DNA of 43,314 bases from Acidobacteriota bacterium (GCA_003223875.1 QHWY01000101.1:1-43314); one strand, 5' to 3'. Numbered from the stretch's first letter, positions 9,891-17,774 are shown. Notes: generated by a model not told the origin, from the sequence alone. Numbers and translations: made by a program.

Positions 9891-10160
9891 TCAGCTTGAG
9901 ATGATCCCGGATTGTTCAAATTTTCCGGACTCTTCAGGATGATTTTCGAGATGATGCCGGACCGCATGAATCGCCAACCGCCGGATGAACAAACCGTATG
10001 GAACCATCAAGGCGAAAACGATAAAGCTTAGCGCATAAAAACTCTTTAGCACTAAAACAATCGGGACCACGATGAACAGAACCATCAGGTTATTCAGGAG
10101 GGTTCCCGCGGGATCATTCTTTCGCCACCAGTAATTGGCTTCGGCTGAACTTATCAACAC
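9891..10160 (-). CDS. Small two-helix membrane protein of unknown function
   Basis: The protein has 89 residues with two predicted membrane helices (about 23-40 and 44-62) and a His/Glu-rich hydrophilic tail. I do not recognise a family. It lies 2 bp downstream of the AlkZ-like gene and 24 bp upstream of the M28 peptidase gene, all on the minus strand, so it may belong to one transcript. The start at MLISS is the only Met before the first helix. Confidence 0.6.
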   Translation of the reverse strand: MLISSAEANYWWRKNDPAGTLLNNLMVLFIVVPIVLVLKSFYALSFIVFALMVPYGLFIRRLAIHAVRHHLENHPEESGKFEQSGIISS

Positions 10161-10162
10161 CG

Positions 10163-11437
10163 TCAGACTCGGCTGTCCGCCTGCGCGCCTTTGCCCCAGA
10201 ATGCTTTCAAGTCGTGAATACCCGTCATCTGGTGTGGGCCGTAATCCACACCCTGCAGACGAACTTCGCCGAGATTCGATCGGATGAAGTTGGCAAGCTC
10301 GGAGGCTCGTTTGTGGATTGCCCTTTCCGCCGCCTTGGGTACGGAATCAAAGAGGAGCAGATCGATATCGTCATCGTCTTCGCTCCATTCCCACACGCCA
10401 ACGACTCGGCCACTCAGAATGATGGTCGCCAAAGGATCGTTGATAACTTTGCCCTTCCAGCGAGAGAAAGGTTTGTCGGCATGTTCGGACGAGATGAATC
10501 GATTGACAATTTCGCGTTGACCCTTGAGGTAGGTGTCGCGGTAAGGAATGAAATTGATCACGAACTCCTGCGGCTCGACCGCAAAGAAATCATCGACTTC
10601 CGATTCGCTGATCAGGAACTCGTCTACTGTGCCCTCGACCGAAACGGGCGTCAGTTTGGGTTTGATCTCGCCCGCTCCACGAATCGCGTCCGTAACGTTG
10701 ATTCCGGCCCACCATGCGAAATCCTTCACTCGCGCTGGAGCCTCGGCTCTGAAATACTGATCGGCCAACTGGGCGCACGCTTCTTCCAGCCGGAAGTTGA
10801 GCGGATCTGCCTCGGGCAAGATGTTGGCAGTCAACACAAACGAGTAGTCCATTGTGTCGAGCCGTCTCTTGGACTGCTGCTTCAGGACCTTTCCCTCTTC
10901 CTTGAGAAGATTAATCGCGAGCGAGAGGCTGTTCGTCAGCCCGATGCGTTTCAACTCTGTTCCAAAATCTCGCACCAAATTCGATGGCACCACGTGGTGA
11001 AGCTGCTCCGATGTTTTGGGGCCCGAATGGAGGGACTTCAGAATAGCCCCCTTCAGTTTTTCCATCTCCGCGTCCGTGATCGGCATCTGCTGGCGCGCCT
11101 GCTTACTAAGCTCGGTGAAAGTTCGCGTCCGAATCCGTAACGCGATATTGGCTTGATCCCGCGGCACGAGCATGGTGCAACCGCGCAGGGTCTCGAGTTG
11201 CAGCAATTTGTGATCGTCAAAAACGAGGCGATTGAGATCCTCAGCCCTGAAGGGGGTCATCCTGGCCCAAAGTGAGAGATATGGAGTGGAACATCCCGGA
11301 GAGTAAATCCAACCGATGGATTTGATCAGCTCGACAAGATTTTTTGAGCCGAAAGGACGATCCAAAAATTGGCGCCGCATGCGCCACGCATTGAGATGTG
11401 AGAGGGAAACGGGCTTTCTTACTTTAGAACCGGTCAT
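10163..11437 (-). CDS. Winged-helix DNA-binding (AlkZ-like/HTH_42 family) protein
   Basis: The 424-residue protein has the family layout of AlkZ-like DNA glycosylases: an N-terminal SLSHLNAWRMRRQ segment, the YLSLWARM motif near residue 50, LRGCTMLVPRDQ, winged-helix blocks, and a C-terminal beta region with VVGVWEW and LANFIRSNL. AlkZ enzymes excise alkylated or crosslinked bases using a QxQ (or QxD) motif just before YLxLWxR. Here that stretch reads GWIYSPGCSTP and no QxQ is visible, so activity is doubtful. The protein may be a DNA-binding relative. It is transcribed divergently from the VOC gene, with 116 bp between. Confidence 0.7.
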   Translation of the reverse strand: MTGSKVRKPVSLSHLNAWRMRRQFLDRPFGSKNLVELIKSIGWIYSPGCSTPYLSLWARMTPFRAEDLNRLVFDDHKLLQLETLRGCTMLVPRDQANIALRIRTRTFTELSKQARQQMPITDAEMEKLKGAILKSLHSGPKTSEQLHHVVPSNLVRDFGTELKRIGLTNSLSLAINLLKEEGKVLKQQSKRRLDTMDYSFVLTANILPEADPLNFRLEEACAQLADQYFRAEAPARVKDFAWWAGINVTDAIRGAGEIKPKLTPVSVEGTVDEFLISESEVDDFFAVEPQEFVINFIPYRDTYLKGQREIVNRFISSEHADKPFSRWKGKVINDPLATIILSGRVVGVWEWSEDDDDIDLLLFDSVPKAAERAIHKRASELANFIRSNLGEVRLQGVDYGPHQMTGIHDLKAFWGKGAQADSRV

Positions 11438-11494
11438 ACAAAAGTTTTGCTTTTCAGAGATGATCCAGGTCCAGAGCGTCTACCCAGGAATGTG

Positions 11495-11550
11495 CTAAAC
11501 TCGCGTCCGGACATGAGGTTTATTCATTGTAGTTTTCGCATCGAGTTTAG
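11495..11550. repeat. 9-bp inverted repeat in the divergent intergenic region
   Basis: CTAAACTCG at 11495-11503 is matched by CGAGTTTAG at 11542-11550, with a 38-nt spacer, just upstream of the VOC start at 11554 and in the promoter region shared with the AlkZ-like gene. It may be a dyad operator or a leader hairpin. Chance occurrence is possible. Confidence 0.3.
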
Positions 11551-11553
11551 TCA

Positions 11554-11952
11554 ATGGAACCGCTGTTTTTGGGCCTTCGACACGTCGCGCTAAACGTTCG
11601 TAATCTGCAAAAATCGCTCGAATTTTATTCCAAAGTACTCGGGATGAAATTGGAGTGGATGCCCGACGAAGACAATGCATACCTGACATCAGGGCAAGAC
11701 AATCTCGCCCTTCACGCGCTTCCGCCAGGCGCCGAACCGGGGGAAGTCCAATTGGTCCACCACATCGGCTTCGTCGTCAGGCGTCCCGAAGATGTCGATC
11801 AATGGGCCGAAGAACTTCGACGCCATGGAGTTCCATTGGCCCAGGAGCCGAAGACCCACCGGGACGGTGCAAGATCTTTCTATTTTCATGACCCGGACGG
11901 ACTCCTGATACAACTGATCTACCACCCGCCGATTTCAGATAAGTCTCTGTAA
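11554..11952 (+). CDS. VOC-family (glyoxalase/dioxygenase-fold) protein
   Basis: The 132-residue protein shows the paired beta-alpha-beta-beta-beta modules of the vicinal oxygen chelate fold: LRHVALNVRNLQKSLEFYSKVLGM, then VHHIGFVVRRPEDVDQWAEEL and the closing FYFHDPDGLLIQLIYH. Metal-binding His residues are present at the start of both modules. The usual final Glu ligand (IEL) is Gln here (IQLI), which may change or abolish metal binding. Substrate cannot be deduced. The TetR-type regulator starts 50 bp downstream but has its own promoter. Confidence 0.85.
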   Translation: MEPLFLGLRHVALNVRNLQKSLEFYSKVLGMKLEWMPDEDNAYLTSGQDNLALHALPPGAEPGEVQLVHHIGFVVRRPEDVDQWAEELRRHGVPLAQEPKTHRDGARSFYFHDPDGLLIQLIYHPPISDKSL

Positions 11953-11955
11953 ACA

Positions 11956-11984
11956 TTTTCACTTGCAACGGTCCGGCATATACT
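11956..11984 (+). promoter_or_regulatory. Sigma-70-type promoter of the TetR gene
   Basis: A -35-like TTTTCA at 11956-11961 is separated by 17 bp from a -10 TATACT at 11979-11984. Expected transcription start is around 11991, inside the palindrome at 11986-12003, so bound repressor would block initiation. The leader would be only about 12 nt and lacks a Shine-Dalgarno, suggesting near-leaderless translation. Confidence 0.55.
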
Positions 11985-11985
11985 G

Positions 11986-12003
11986 TAAGTAAGTACTTAC
12001 TTA
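11986..12003. promoter_or_regulatory. Perfect 18-bp palindromic operator for the TetR regulator
   Basis: TAAGTAAGTACTTACTTA is its own reverse complement over all 18 bases. It begins 2 bp after the -10 element, and its last base is the A of the TetR start codon at 12003. The position between -10 and start codon strongly suggests autorepression. The symmetry fits a TetR dimer site. Confidence 0.65.
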
Positions 12004-12587
12004 TGAAACAAGATCGTCGGCAACAGATCATCGCCGCGGCGATGGAATTATTTGCAAAAAAGGGATTTCGGGGAACGACAACACGCGATTTGGCGACCCA
12101 GGCGGATGTAAACGAAGCGATCATTTTCCGCTACTTCAAGACGAAGGAAGAACTTTACAGCGCCATTATTGAACACAAGGTGGGGGAGCGCGACTTGCAC
12201 CGCGAAGAACTGGAACGGCTGGCGGCGATGGATGACGACGAAGAGTTTTTGCAGGCCGTGTTCAGGGCTTTTTTGGAAAAACATGAGACGGACACGACGT
12301 TTATGCGTCTTCTTCTTTTCAGCGCGCTCGAAGGTCATCAGCTTTCCGACATGTTCGTCTCGAGTATGGCTGCGCGGCACCCTATTGCCAATTACATCGA
12401 ACGGCGGATCGGTGAAGGAGCCTTTCGTCAACTCGACCCGCAACTGGCCGCGCGTGCGCTGATGGGCATGTTTGCGGGTTTTATTATGTGGCAAGAGATT
12501 TTTGGTCTTAAGAACAAGCAGCCGCGCGATCGCGAGGAGGTCGTGCGGTCGTTTGTTTCGATTTTCCTGTCGGGAGTGCGCCGGTGA
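12003..12587 (+). CDS. TetR/AcrR-family transcriptional regulator
   Basis: The N-terminal HTH is clear: RRQQIIAAAMELFAKKGFRGTTTRDLATQADVNEAIIFRYFKTKEELYSAII (about residues 5-58 overall). The rest is an all-helical ligand/dimer domain with FAGFIMWQEIFG near the C-terminus. At 194 residues it has normal length. The start codon sits on the edge of the palindromic operator at 11986-12003, so it probably represses itself. Downstream lies the relic of a MacB-type permease and then TolC, so it likely once controlled a tripartite efflux operon and may still control tolC. Confidence 0.92.
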   Translation: MKQDRRQQIIAAAMELFAKKGFRGTTTRDLATQADVNEAIIFRYFKTKEELYSAIIEHKVGERDLHREELERLAAMDDDEEFLQAVFRAFLEKHETDTTFMRLLLFSALEGHQLSDMFVSSMAARHPIANYIERRIGEGAFRQLDPQLAARALMGMFAGFIMWQEIFGLKNKQPRDREEVVRSFVSIFLSGVRR

Positions 12588-12629
12588 GCGCAAATTTTGT
12601 AAAGATTTGTTAAAGCGCGAGCCCGCGGC

Positions 12630-12734
12630 TCAGTTTCTTTTGCATTCGCTACTGCGATCGGCATCTTCTTCGGGTACTATCCGGCTCACAAGGCGGCAGC
12701 TTTGGATCCGATTGAAGCCTTGCGGTACGAATGA
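12630..12734 (+). pseudogene. C-terminal remnant of a MacB/FtsX-type ABC transporter permease
   Basis: The frame ending at TGA 12732-12734 reads [17 protein letters not shown] followed by [11 protein letters not shown]. This is the almost invariant C-terminus of MacB-type permeases (last helix, [21 protein letters not shown]). The similarity begins near 12630. An in-frame TAA sits at 12600-12602, and the preceding TetR gene ends at 12587, so no start or upstream domains remain. The relic ends 34 bp before the tolC start. The most economical reading is an internal deletion that removed adaptor, ATPase and permease between tetR and tolC. Confidence 0.75.
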
Positions 12735-12768
12735 CCATTGCTTCCTGCCATTTGTTGAGGAGTTTTCA

Positions 12769-14484
12769 ATGAGAGTATCGAAAATCTTTGTCGCTTTGCT
12801 CGTGATGTTGGTGTTCCTCCGAACGCCGGCTCCTGCGCGAGCTGAGATCAACACCAGCTTCGTGAAGGAGTTCCTAAATCGCTACCGTCCATCGAAGGCC
12901 GGTTTACCCGCAGCGGCGACTGCGCAATCCTCTCAAGATTTGGCGTCGCTCATTCGCACGGGTCAACTGCCGCTGAGTATCGGCGATTTGATCAACCTGA
13001 TGCTTCAGAACAATCTCGATGTTGGTGTCAATCGGCTCACTCCTCTGTCGTCCGTGTATCTGACCGAAACGATGTATCGTCCGTTCGAACCGACGCTCCA
13101 CTTGCAGGCGACGGCCGGGCGCAATACGGTTCCAGCGACATCGCAGTTGATCGGTGCACAGTCATTGAGCACTTTAGGAGGTGCTTACTCCGTCGGGTTT
13201 TCTCAGGCCTTAGCGACGGGGACCAATATTGGCGTGGATTTTGCGATGAATCGCAATTCATCCAACAGCGCCTTTAATACGTTCAATCCGTCGTATACAG
13301 GTCTTCTGCGCTATTCGTTCAGCCAACACCTGTTGAAGGACTACGGCCGCGTGAACAACATGCGGCAGATCCGGGTTTCCCAGAACAATCAAAAGATTTC
13401 GGAAAGTCAATTTGAGCGGCAATTGATCGATTTGATCAGCCAGGCGCAGCGGTCGTATTGGGATCTTGTGTTTGCGGCTGAAGATATCAAAGTCAAACAA
13501 CGGTCCGTGGATTTGGCTCAGAAGACCCTTTCCGACAATCAGATTCAGGTGAGGATTGGGACCTTGGCTCCCATTGACGTTGTCCAGGCGGAGTCGGAGG
13601 TTGCGAATCGCCGCCTGCAATACATCACCTCGACATATACCGAAGTTCAAACGCAGGATCAGGTGAAGAAACTGATCACTTCTCAAGGTGATCCAGGTTT
13701 AGTGTTGGCGAAGCTCATACCGTCGCAAGTGGTGCCGAGGCCCCAACCCTCGGATGTACTTCCGGTAGAACAAGCGATCAAAGTGGCTCTCGAAAATCGT
13801 CCGGAGATTAAGCAGCTACAGTTAGATTTGCAGAACAAGAAAATCGATCTCGAATACACCAAAAATCAATTATTGCCGACGGTTGACCTTATTGCTTCCT
13901 ACAGCCAGAACGGCGTCGGCGGGAAAGAGACGGTACGTAACGGCTTCGGTCCTGCGGCGCCGATTATTGCGCAATACAACGGCGGTATTTCCGATGCGTT
14001 TGGACAGCTTCTGGGCTGCGCGTTCCCGATCCACTGCGACTATACGGGATACTCCATCGGTTTTTCGGTTCAAATTCCGCTTCGCAATCGCGCCGCACAA
14101 GGCGACAATGCCCGCGCAATGACGGACGAGCGCATTGCCGAACAAAAGATCACGTCTCAAGCTCAACAGATCGCGTTGGAAGTGCGAAATGCCCTTACAC
14201 AGGTGGAAATGAATCGTGCCCGGATTGAGGCGGCAACAAAGGCGAGGGAATTATCAGAACGGCGCCTTGAAGCGGAGCAGAAGAAATTCGATCTCGGTGC
14301 GTCCACAATACGATTCGTCCTCGAAGAACAACGCAATGTCGCCCAGGCCCAGACCGATGAACTTCAAGCGATCGTCAACTATACGAAGTCACTCGTCGAT
14401 ATGGATCGGGCAATGGGAATGACGCTCAAAAAGAACAACATCGAGATCGAGAAGACCCTCATCTCCGGCGCGACTGCGAGATAG
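12769..14484 (+). CDS. TolC-family outer-membrane efflux protein
   Basis: The start at 12769 is chosen because TTGAGGAG at 12755-12762 is a strong Shine-Dalgarno and the protein then begins with a signal peptide, MRVSKIFVALLVMLVFLR...ARA, cleaved near residue 25. The frame is open further upstream but that part is not protein-like. The mature ~545 residues carry two OEP repeats with long coiled coils (SQAQRSYWDLVFAAEDIKVK and ALEVRNALTQVEMNRARIEAA) and DLGASTIRFVLEEQRN-type motifs. It forms the trimeric outer-membrane exit duct of efflux pumps or type I secretion. The inner-membrane partners are missing here apart from a permease relic just upstream, so it must pair with components encoded elsewhere or be an orphan. 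Confidence 0.9.
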   Translation: MRVSKIFVALLVMLVFLRTPAPARAEINTSFVKEFLNRYRPSKAGLPAAATAQSSQDLASLIRTGQLPLSIGDLINLMLQNNLDVGVNRLTPLSSVYLTETMYRPFEPTLHLQATAGRNTVPATSQLIGAQSLSTLGGAYSVGFSQALATGTNIGVDFAMNRNSSNSAFNTFNPSYTGLLRYSFSQHLLKDYGRVNNMRQIRVSQNNQKISESQFERQLIDLISQAQRSYWDLVFAAEDIKVKQRSVDLAQKTLSDNQIQVRIGTLAPIDVVQAESEVANRRLQYITSTYTEVQTQDQVKKLITSQGDPGLVLAKLIPSQVVPRPQPSDVLPVEQAIKVALENRPEIKQLQLDLQNKKIDLEYTKNQLLPTVDLIASYSQNGVGGKETVRNGFGPAAPIIAQYNGGISDAFGQLLGCAFPIHCDYTGYSIGFSVQIPLRNRAAQGDNARAMTDERIAEQKITSQAQQIALEVRNALTQVEMNRARIEAATKARELSERRLEAEQKKFDLGASTIRFVLEEQRNVAQAQTDELQAIVNYTKSLVDMDRAMGMTLKKNNIEIEKTLISGATAR

Positions 14485-14502
14485 AGATTTCGCTGTTTTA
14501 CA

Positions 14503-14534
14503 TGCCGGGCACGGTGGGGAGGACGTGCCCGGCA
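14503..14534. terminator. 11-bp stem-loop between convergent tolC and lipoprotein genes
   Basis: TGCCGGGCACG at 14503-14513 pairs perfectly with CGTGCCCGGCA at 14524-14534 across a 10-nt loop. It lies between two convergent genes, 18 bp after the tolC stop and 13 bp from the lipoprotein stop. There is no T-tract on either side, so it may be a bidirectional 3'-end hairpin or a member of a repeated palindromic family rather than a classical terminator. Confidence 0.55.
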
Positions 14535-14547
14535 CTGAGGACGGATG

Positions 14548-15549
14548 TTACTGGCGAGTTCCGAACCTGTTAGGTCCGGAAAGGGTATGATGAGGGGATG
14601 AATTGGCGGGGGAGGGAAACTGTATCGTTACGTCGACCGGATTCTCCAGCCGGAAATCCAGCCGCGTTTCGGAATCGACTCGAATCTGCTCGCCTTTTCG
14701 GATCGCTTCAACGCCGACGCCTGCACCGGCGCCGGTAGCGCCTCCGATGATTGCTCCTTTGCCTCCGCCGGAAATTGCGCCAATCGCAGCCCCGATCGCC
14801 GCGCCAATGCCGGCGCTCCGTGCGGTTCTGGCTCCTTGGGACGCGCCGGTATTTTCAAATGTGTTGCTTTCCAGCATGTAGCTTTTGTTTCCGAGAAAAA
14901 TACGATCCAACCGAAGCTGCAACTCGCTTGTGCCGGACACTCTACCTGCGGACTCCACTTTCGCCAGCTTGACATAGACTTCAGCGCCTCTCGGGAAAAC
15001 GGTTTCATTGTCTACGACGATGGGCGAATCCAGCGAAGCCTTGAATGTCTCTCCGATGTGGGCCGTGGCGGAATCCACCGAATCGATCATGCGAATGGAG
15101 ACCGGCGTTCCTTTCGGAACGGTCACTTGTCGCGTTACAGGTGCAGGCGGTTCGGGCTTAACCTCTTTTGGTTCCGGAGGAGCTCCAGGTGCATCGACGG
15201 CCGGCGCTACAGGCGCGGGCAGCGTCAAAGTGGGAGGGCCTGCCGGTGCCGGCGCTGCCACAGCAGCGCCGTCGTTCCTCGCAACCTCGTTTCGATGGCT
15301 ATCCGGCGTCGGCTTTGGTTTGGGAGCAGGCCGCGACGCGATGGCGCGCGGCTCGTCCGCTATCGGACGCGAGTGTGGAGCAAGAGAATGCTCGACCGGC
15401 GGCGTAGGTTCGGCATTATCCGGCGCGTCCGCCTTCGCGGAAGCAGCTGGTTGGAGTTGCGATGTCGATGATGCCGATCCTGAGCATCCGGCCGCTACTA
15501 AGATGAGGCATAGGAAAAGGGCATAAAAAAGATTTCTTGAATGATCCAT
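14548..15549 (-). CDS. Proline-rich lipoprotein with glycine-zipper domain
   Basis: A lipoprotein signal peptide ends in LVAAGC, giving lipidated Cys22. Residues ~30-140 are a Pro/Ala-rich linker. Residues ~145-235 form a beta domain (VTVPKGTPVSIRMIDSVDSATAHIGETFKA and FPRGAEVYVKLAKVESAG). A glycine zipper follows at ~245-285 (AGIGAAIGAAIGAISGGG, GAIIGGATGAGAG). The last part, LDFRLENPVDVTIQF, is again beta-like. Proteins with this layout are frequent in Acidobacteria. The linker could span the periplasm or peptidoglycan and the zipper could insert in membrane. Function unknown. It is divergent from the Spy-like gene. Confidence 0.8.
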   Translation of the reverse strand: MDHSRNLFYALFLCLILVAAGCSGSASSTSQLQPAASAKADAPDNAEPTPPVEHSLAPHSRPIADEPRAIASRPAPKPKPTPDSHRNEVARNDGAAVAAPAPAGPPTLTLPAPVAPAVDAPGAPPEPKEVKPEPPAPVTRQVTVPKGTPVSIRMIDSVDSATAHIGETFKASLDSPIVVDNETVFPRGAEVYVKLAKVESAGRVSGTSELQLRLDRIFLGNKSYMLESNTFENTGASQGARTARSAGIGAAIGAAIGAISGGGKGAIIGGATGAGAGVGVEAIRKGEQIRVDSETRLDFRLENPVDVTIQFPSPANSSPHHTLSGPNRFGTRQ

Positions 15550-15610
15550 ATTGTCCTCCCGTCCCTATATAGACCGGTAATCGAAAGAAAGGTTACGAAC
15601 CGATAGGGCT

Positions 15611-15650
15611 TTTTACATCCTTTTGCAAACTGCCGCTTTTACATCTTTTA
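15611..15650. repeat. Short direct repeat in divergent promoter region
   Basis: TTTTACATC occurs at 15611-15619 and again at 15637-15645, a 26-bp spacing, between the lipoprotein and Spy-like genes. CTGCCG and CGGCAG flank the second copy as a loose inverted repeat. The pair could bind a regulator of either gene. Nothing further supports this. Confidence 0.25.
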
Positions 15651-15717
15651 ACTACCGGCAGCGTCGACCGTTGTCTAAATTCCCAGTAGGAATTTTGTTT
15701 TGAGAAGGAGAAACATC

Positions 15718-16200
15718 ATGAAACGAACTTTAATCACAGTGGCGGCGACCCTAATGTTGAGCGCTACACTTTTCGCGCAGCGGGGGCCGGCGGGTCCATC
15801 GGATCGAGGTCAGCGAAATCCCGGTGCTGCCCTCAAGGATGCTCTTGGGTTGACCGATGCTCAGGTCACCGCAATCCAAACATTATCTCAGACGGAAAAG
15901 ACACGTGTACAGGCCATCATGACCGACATTCACCAAAAGCGGCAGACGCTTGAGGCGTTACTGAATGCGGCCTCGCCCAATCCGACGGATGTCGGTAATG
16001 CAGCGATCGCTCTTCACGCCGCTCAAAGCAAGATCCAGGGCGAACGGGATTACTTTATAAGCGAACTTAAGAAGCTCTTAACTGGTGAGCAACAGCAGAA
16101 GCTGGATACGATCCTCGCCGCCAACGGCGGAAGGGGCCTTCCCATTCCGGGTCTCGGTCTAAGAGGCTTTGGATTTCGGCGTTCTGGCAGCGGAAAGTAA
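15718..16200 (+). CDS. Spy/CpxP-like periplasmic protein with LTxxQ motifs
   Basis: ATG 15718 is chosen because GAAGGAG at 15704-15710 is a good Shine-Dalgarno and the product starts with a signal peptide, MKRTLITVAATLMLSATLFAQ. A TTG at 15700 lies ahead of that ribosome site and is unlikely. The ~140-residue mature protein is helical with two LTxxQ-type motifs, LGLTDAQVTAIQTL and LLTGEQQQKLDTIL, as in Spy, CpxP and CnrX/ZraP relatives. These act as periplasmic chaperones or metal-stress sensors. The C-terminus is Gly/Arg rich. An intrinsic terminator follows at 16242-16278. Confidence 0.75.
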   Translation: MKRTLITVAATLMLSATLFAQRGPAGPSDRGQRNPGAALKDALGLTDAQVTAIQTLSQTEKTRVQAIMTDIHQKRQTLEALLNAASPNPTDVGNAAIALHAAQSKIQGERDYFISELKKLLTGEQQQKLDTILAANGGRGLPIPGLGLRGFGFRRSGSGK

Positions 16201-16241
16201 TCCGTCCTTCAGTCCCAACACGTCCCTTCTGAGGATGTTAT

Positions 16242-16278
16242 ACTCCCCAGTTCATTTCCTGGACTGGGGAGTTTTTTT
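16242..16278 (+). terminator. Intrinsic terminator overlapping the ribosome-binding site of the acyl-CoA ligase gene
   Basis: ACTCCCCAGT at 16242-16251 and ACTGGGGAGT at 16263-16272 form a perfect 10-bp stem with an 11-nt loop, followed by seven T (16272-16278). This is a textbook rho-independent terminator for the Spy-like gene. The ligase ATG begins at 16281, only 2 nt after the T-run. The only SD-like sequence, GGGGAG at 16266-16271, lies in the 3' arm, so the hairpin would hide it. Confidence 0.85.
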
Positions 16279-16280
16279 GG

Positions 16281-17750
16281 ATGGACTACCTGCCCGAAGT
16301 TTTTGATCGCGTCGCAGCCTCACACGCTGCGAGGGTTGCGTTGATCGAAGAAAACACGGCCTGGACTTTCGCAAGATTAGCGGACGAAGCCAATCGGATC
16401 GCTGCTGTCCTGAAGGAGCGAGTGAAAGGCGAAGCGGTAGGTGTTCTCCTCCTGAACTCGCAGAAATACATTGCGACCATGCTAGGAGTCTGGAAAGCCG
16501 GCAAGACAGCGGTACCGCTGAACTACCTGCTACCGCCGGCGGAGCTTGGTTTCATAGTCAAGGATTCGGGAATGTCGGGTCTGGTGTCGTCGCAATTTTT
16601 CAATCAGGCTCTTGGAGCCCTGAAGCCGCTGTTTGGTGATAGCGGCATCATCCTTATGGCCGATGAGCCTGACTTTATGGCGTCTTCGGTATCGCCGCTT
16701 CCGAGTGAATATCGCGATCCCGCGCTATACCTCTACACATCCGGAACGACCGGCCGCCCCAAAGGAGTCATTCTGACGCACGACAATTTGTTGGCCAACG
16801 TTGATTCGTGTCGACGGGCGGGAGATTTCGATAGTCGCGACGGTTTTTTGTGCCTTCTCCCTTTTTTCCACACCTACGCCATCACAGGTACGTTCCTGCT
16901 GCCGCTATTGAATGGTAGCAAGATGGTCCTGGTGGAGCGCTTCCAACCGACGAAAGTTCTCGGATTGATTCAGGAACACGAAATCAGCGTCTTTCTTGCC
17001 ATCCCATCAATGTATCGAGTGCTTGCGGGTACCGAGGGCAACTTCGATCTTTCTTCCGTACGATTTCCCATTTCCGGAGGCGAGCCGTTGCCACCGGCCG
17101 TTTCGGAGGCCTTCGAAAAGCGCTTTGGTGTACCGATCTATGAAGGCTATGGACAGACTGAGGCTGCTCCCGTTGTTACTCTCAACAGACCGGGAGCTCG
17201 AAAACCGGGAACGATCGGCCCTCCTGTCCCAGGTGTGGAGGTGGCGATTTGGGATGACCGGAATGGTGTGTTGGCAGCCGGCGAGATTGGCGAAATCATG
17301 GTTCGTGGGCGGAACGTGATGCAGGGTTACCGCCATTTACCCGAAGAGACGGCAAAGACAATCACGAATGGATGGTTGCACACCGGCGATCTGGGGACTC
17401 TGGACACCGACGGATTTGTGAGCATCACCGGCCGCAAAAAAGACCTGATCATTTCGGCCGGTGAGAATATCTATCCGCGTGAGATTGAGGACACCTTGGC
17501 GCAGCACCCGAAGGTCAAGGAAGTCGCTGTCATCGGGGTTAAGGATGAAGTAAGGGGCGAAGTGCCGAAAGCGTTTATTATCGTTCGCGAGGGAATGAGC
17601 GTCGACGAGAAAGAACTTCGCAGCTTCTGCCGTTCGAATCTGGCAAACTATAAAGTGCCGAAGTATTTCGAACTCGTGGCCGATCTGCCGCGAACGCCAA
17701 CAGGCAAGGTTCTGAAGAGAATGCTCTCGGCGGCGGCCACGGGCAGTTGA
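16281..17750 (+). CDS. Acyl-CoA synthetase (AMP-forming), fatty-acid/aromatic-acid type
   Basis: The 489-residue protein is an ANL-superfamily adenylating enzyme. Motifs in order: the P-loop YTSGTTGRPKGVILTH near residue 151, YEGYGQTEAAPV near 287, GWLHTGDLG near 366, the hinge GRKKDLIISAGENIYPREIE, and the C-terminal PTGKVLKRML with the catalytic Lys near 475. It activates a carboxylic acid to an acyl-adenylate and then to the CoA thioester; class I long- or medium-chain acyl-CoA ligases are closest. Substrate is not predictable. The start follows the upstream terminator with almost no leader, which may couple expression to read-through. Confidence 0.88.
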   Translation: MDYLPEVFDRVAASHAARVALIEENTAWTFARLADEANRIAAVLKERVKGEAVGVLLLNSQKYIATMLGVWKAGKTAVPLNYLLPPAELGFIVKDSGMSGLVSSQFFNQALGALKPLFGDSGIILMADEPDFMASSVSPLPSEYRDPALYLYTSGTTGRPKGVILTHDNLLANVDSCRRAGDFDSRDGFLCLLPFFHTYAITGTFLLPLLNGSKMVLVERFQPTKVLGLIQEHEISVFLAIPSMYRVLAGTEGNFDLSSVRFPISGGEPLPPAVSEAFEKRFGVPIYEGYGQTEAAPVVTLNRPGARKPGTIGPPVPGVEVAIWDDRNGVLAAGEIGEIMVRGRNVMQGYRHLPEETAKTITNGWLHTGDLGTLDTDGFVSITGRKKDLIISAGENIYPREIEDTLAQHPKVKEVAVIGVKDEVRGEVPKAFIIVREGMSVDEKELRSFCRSNLANYKVPKYFELVADLPRTPTGKVLKRMLSAAATGS

Positions 17751-17774
17751 TTTAACGTCAACGGAATGTATAAT
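17747..17774 (+). promoter_or_regulatory. Sigma-70-type promoter for the ferredoxin gene
   Basis: TTGATT at 17747-17752 overlaps the ligase stop codon. A 16-bp spacer leads to a perfect TATAAT at 17769-17774. It would give a leader of about 120 nt before the ferredoxin ATG. GTCCCGCT and AGCGGGAC in that leader (around 17799 and 17858) could pair. Confidence 0.55.

Noticed and set aside
6819..11140. Several long open frames on the plus strand (around 6819-7439, 7446-8399, 9156-9899, 10214-11140)
   Set aside because: They lie antisense to the TolB-like, M28 and AlkZ-like genes, whose protein families are clear; the plus-strand products show no domains.
12472..12768. Longer start for the TolC gene
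   Set aside because: It would overlap tetR and the MacB relic and put ~100 non-family residues before an obvious signal peptide with a strong Shine-Dalgarno.
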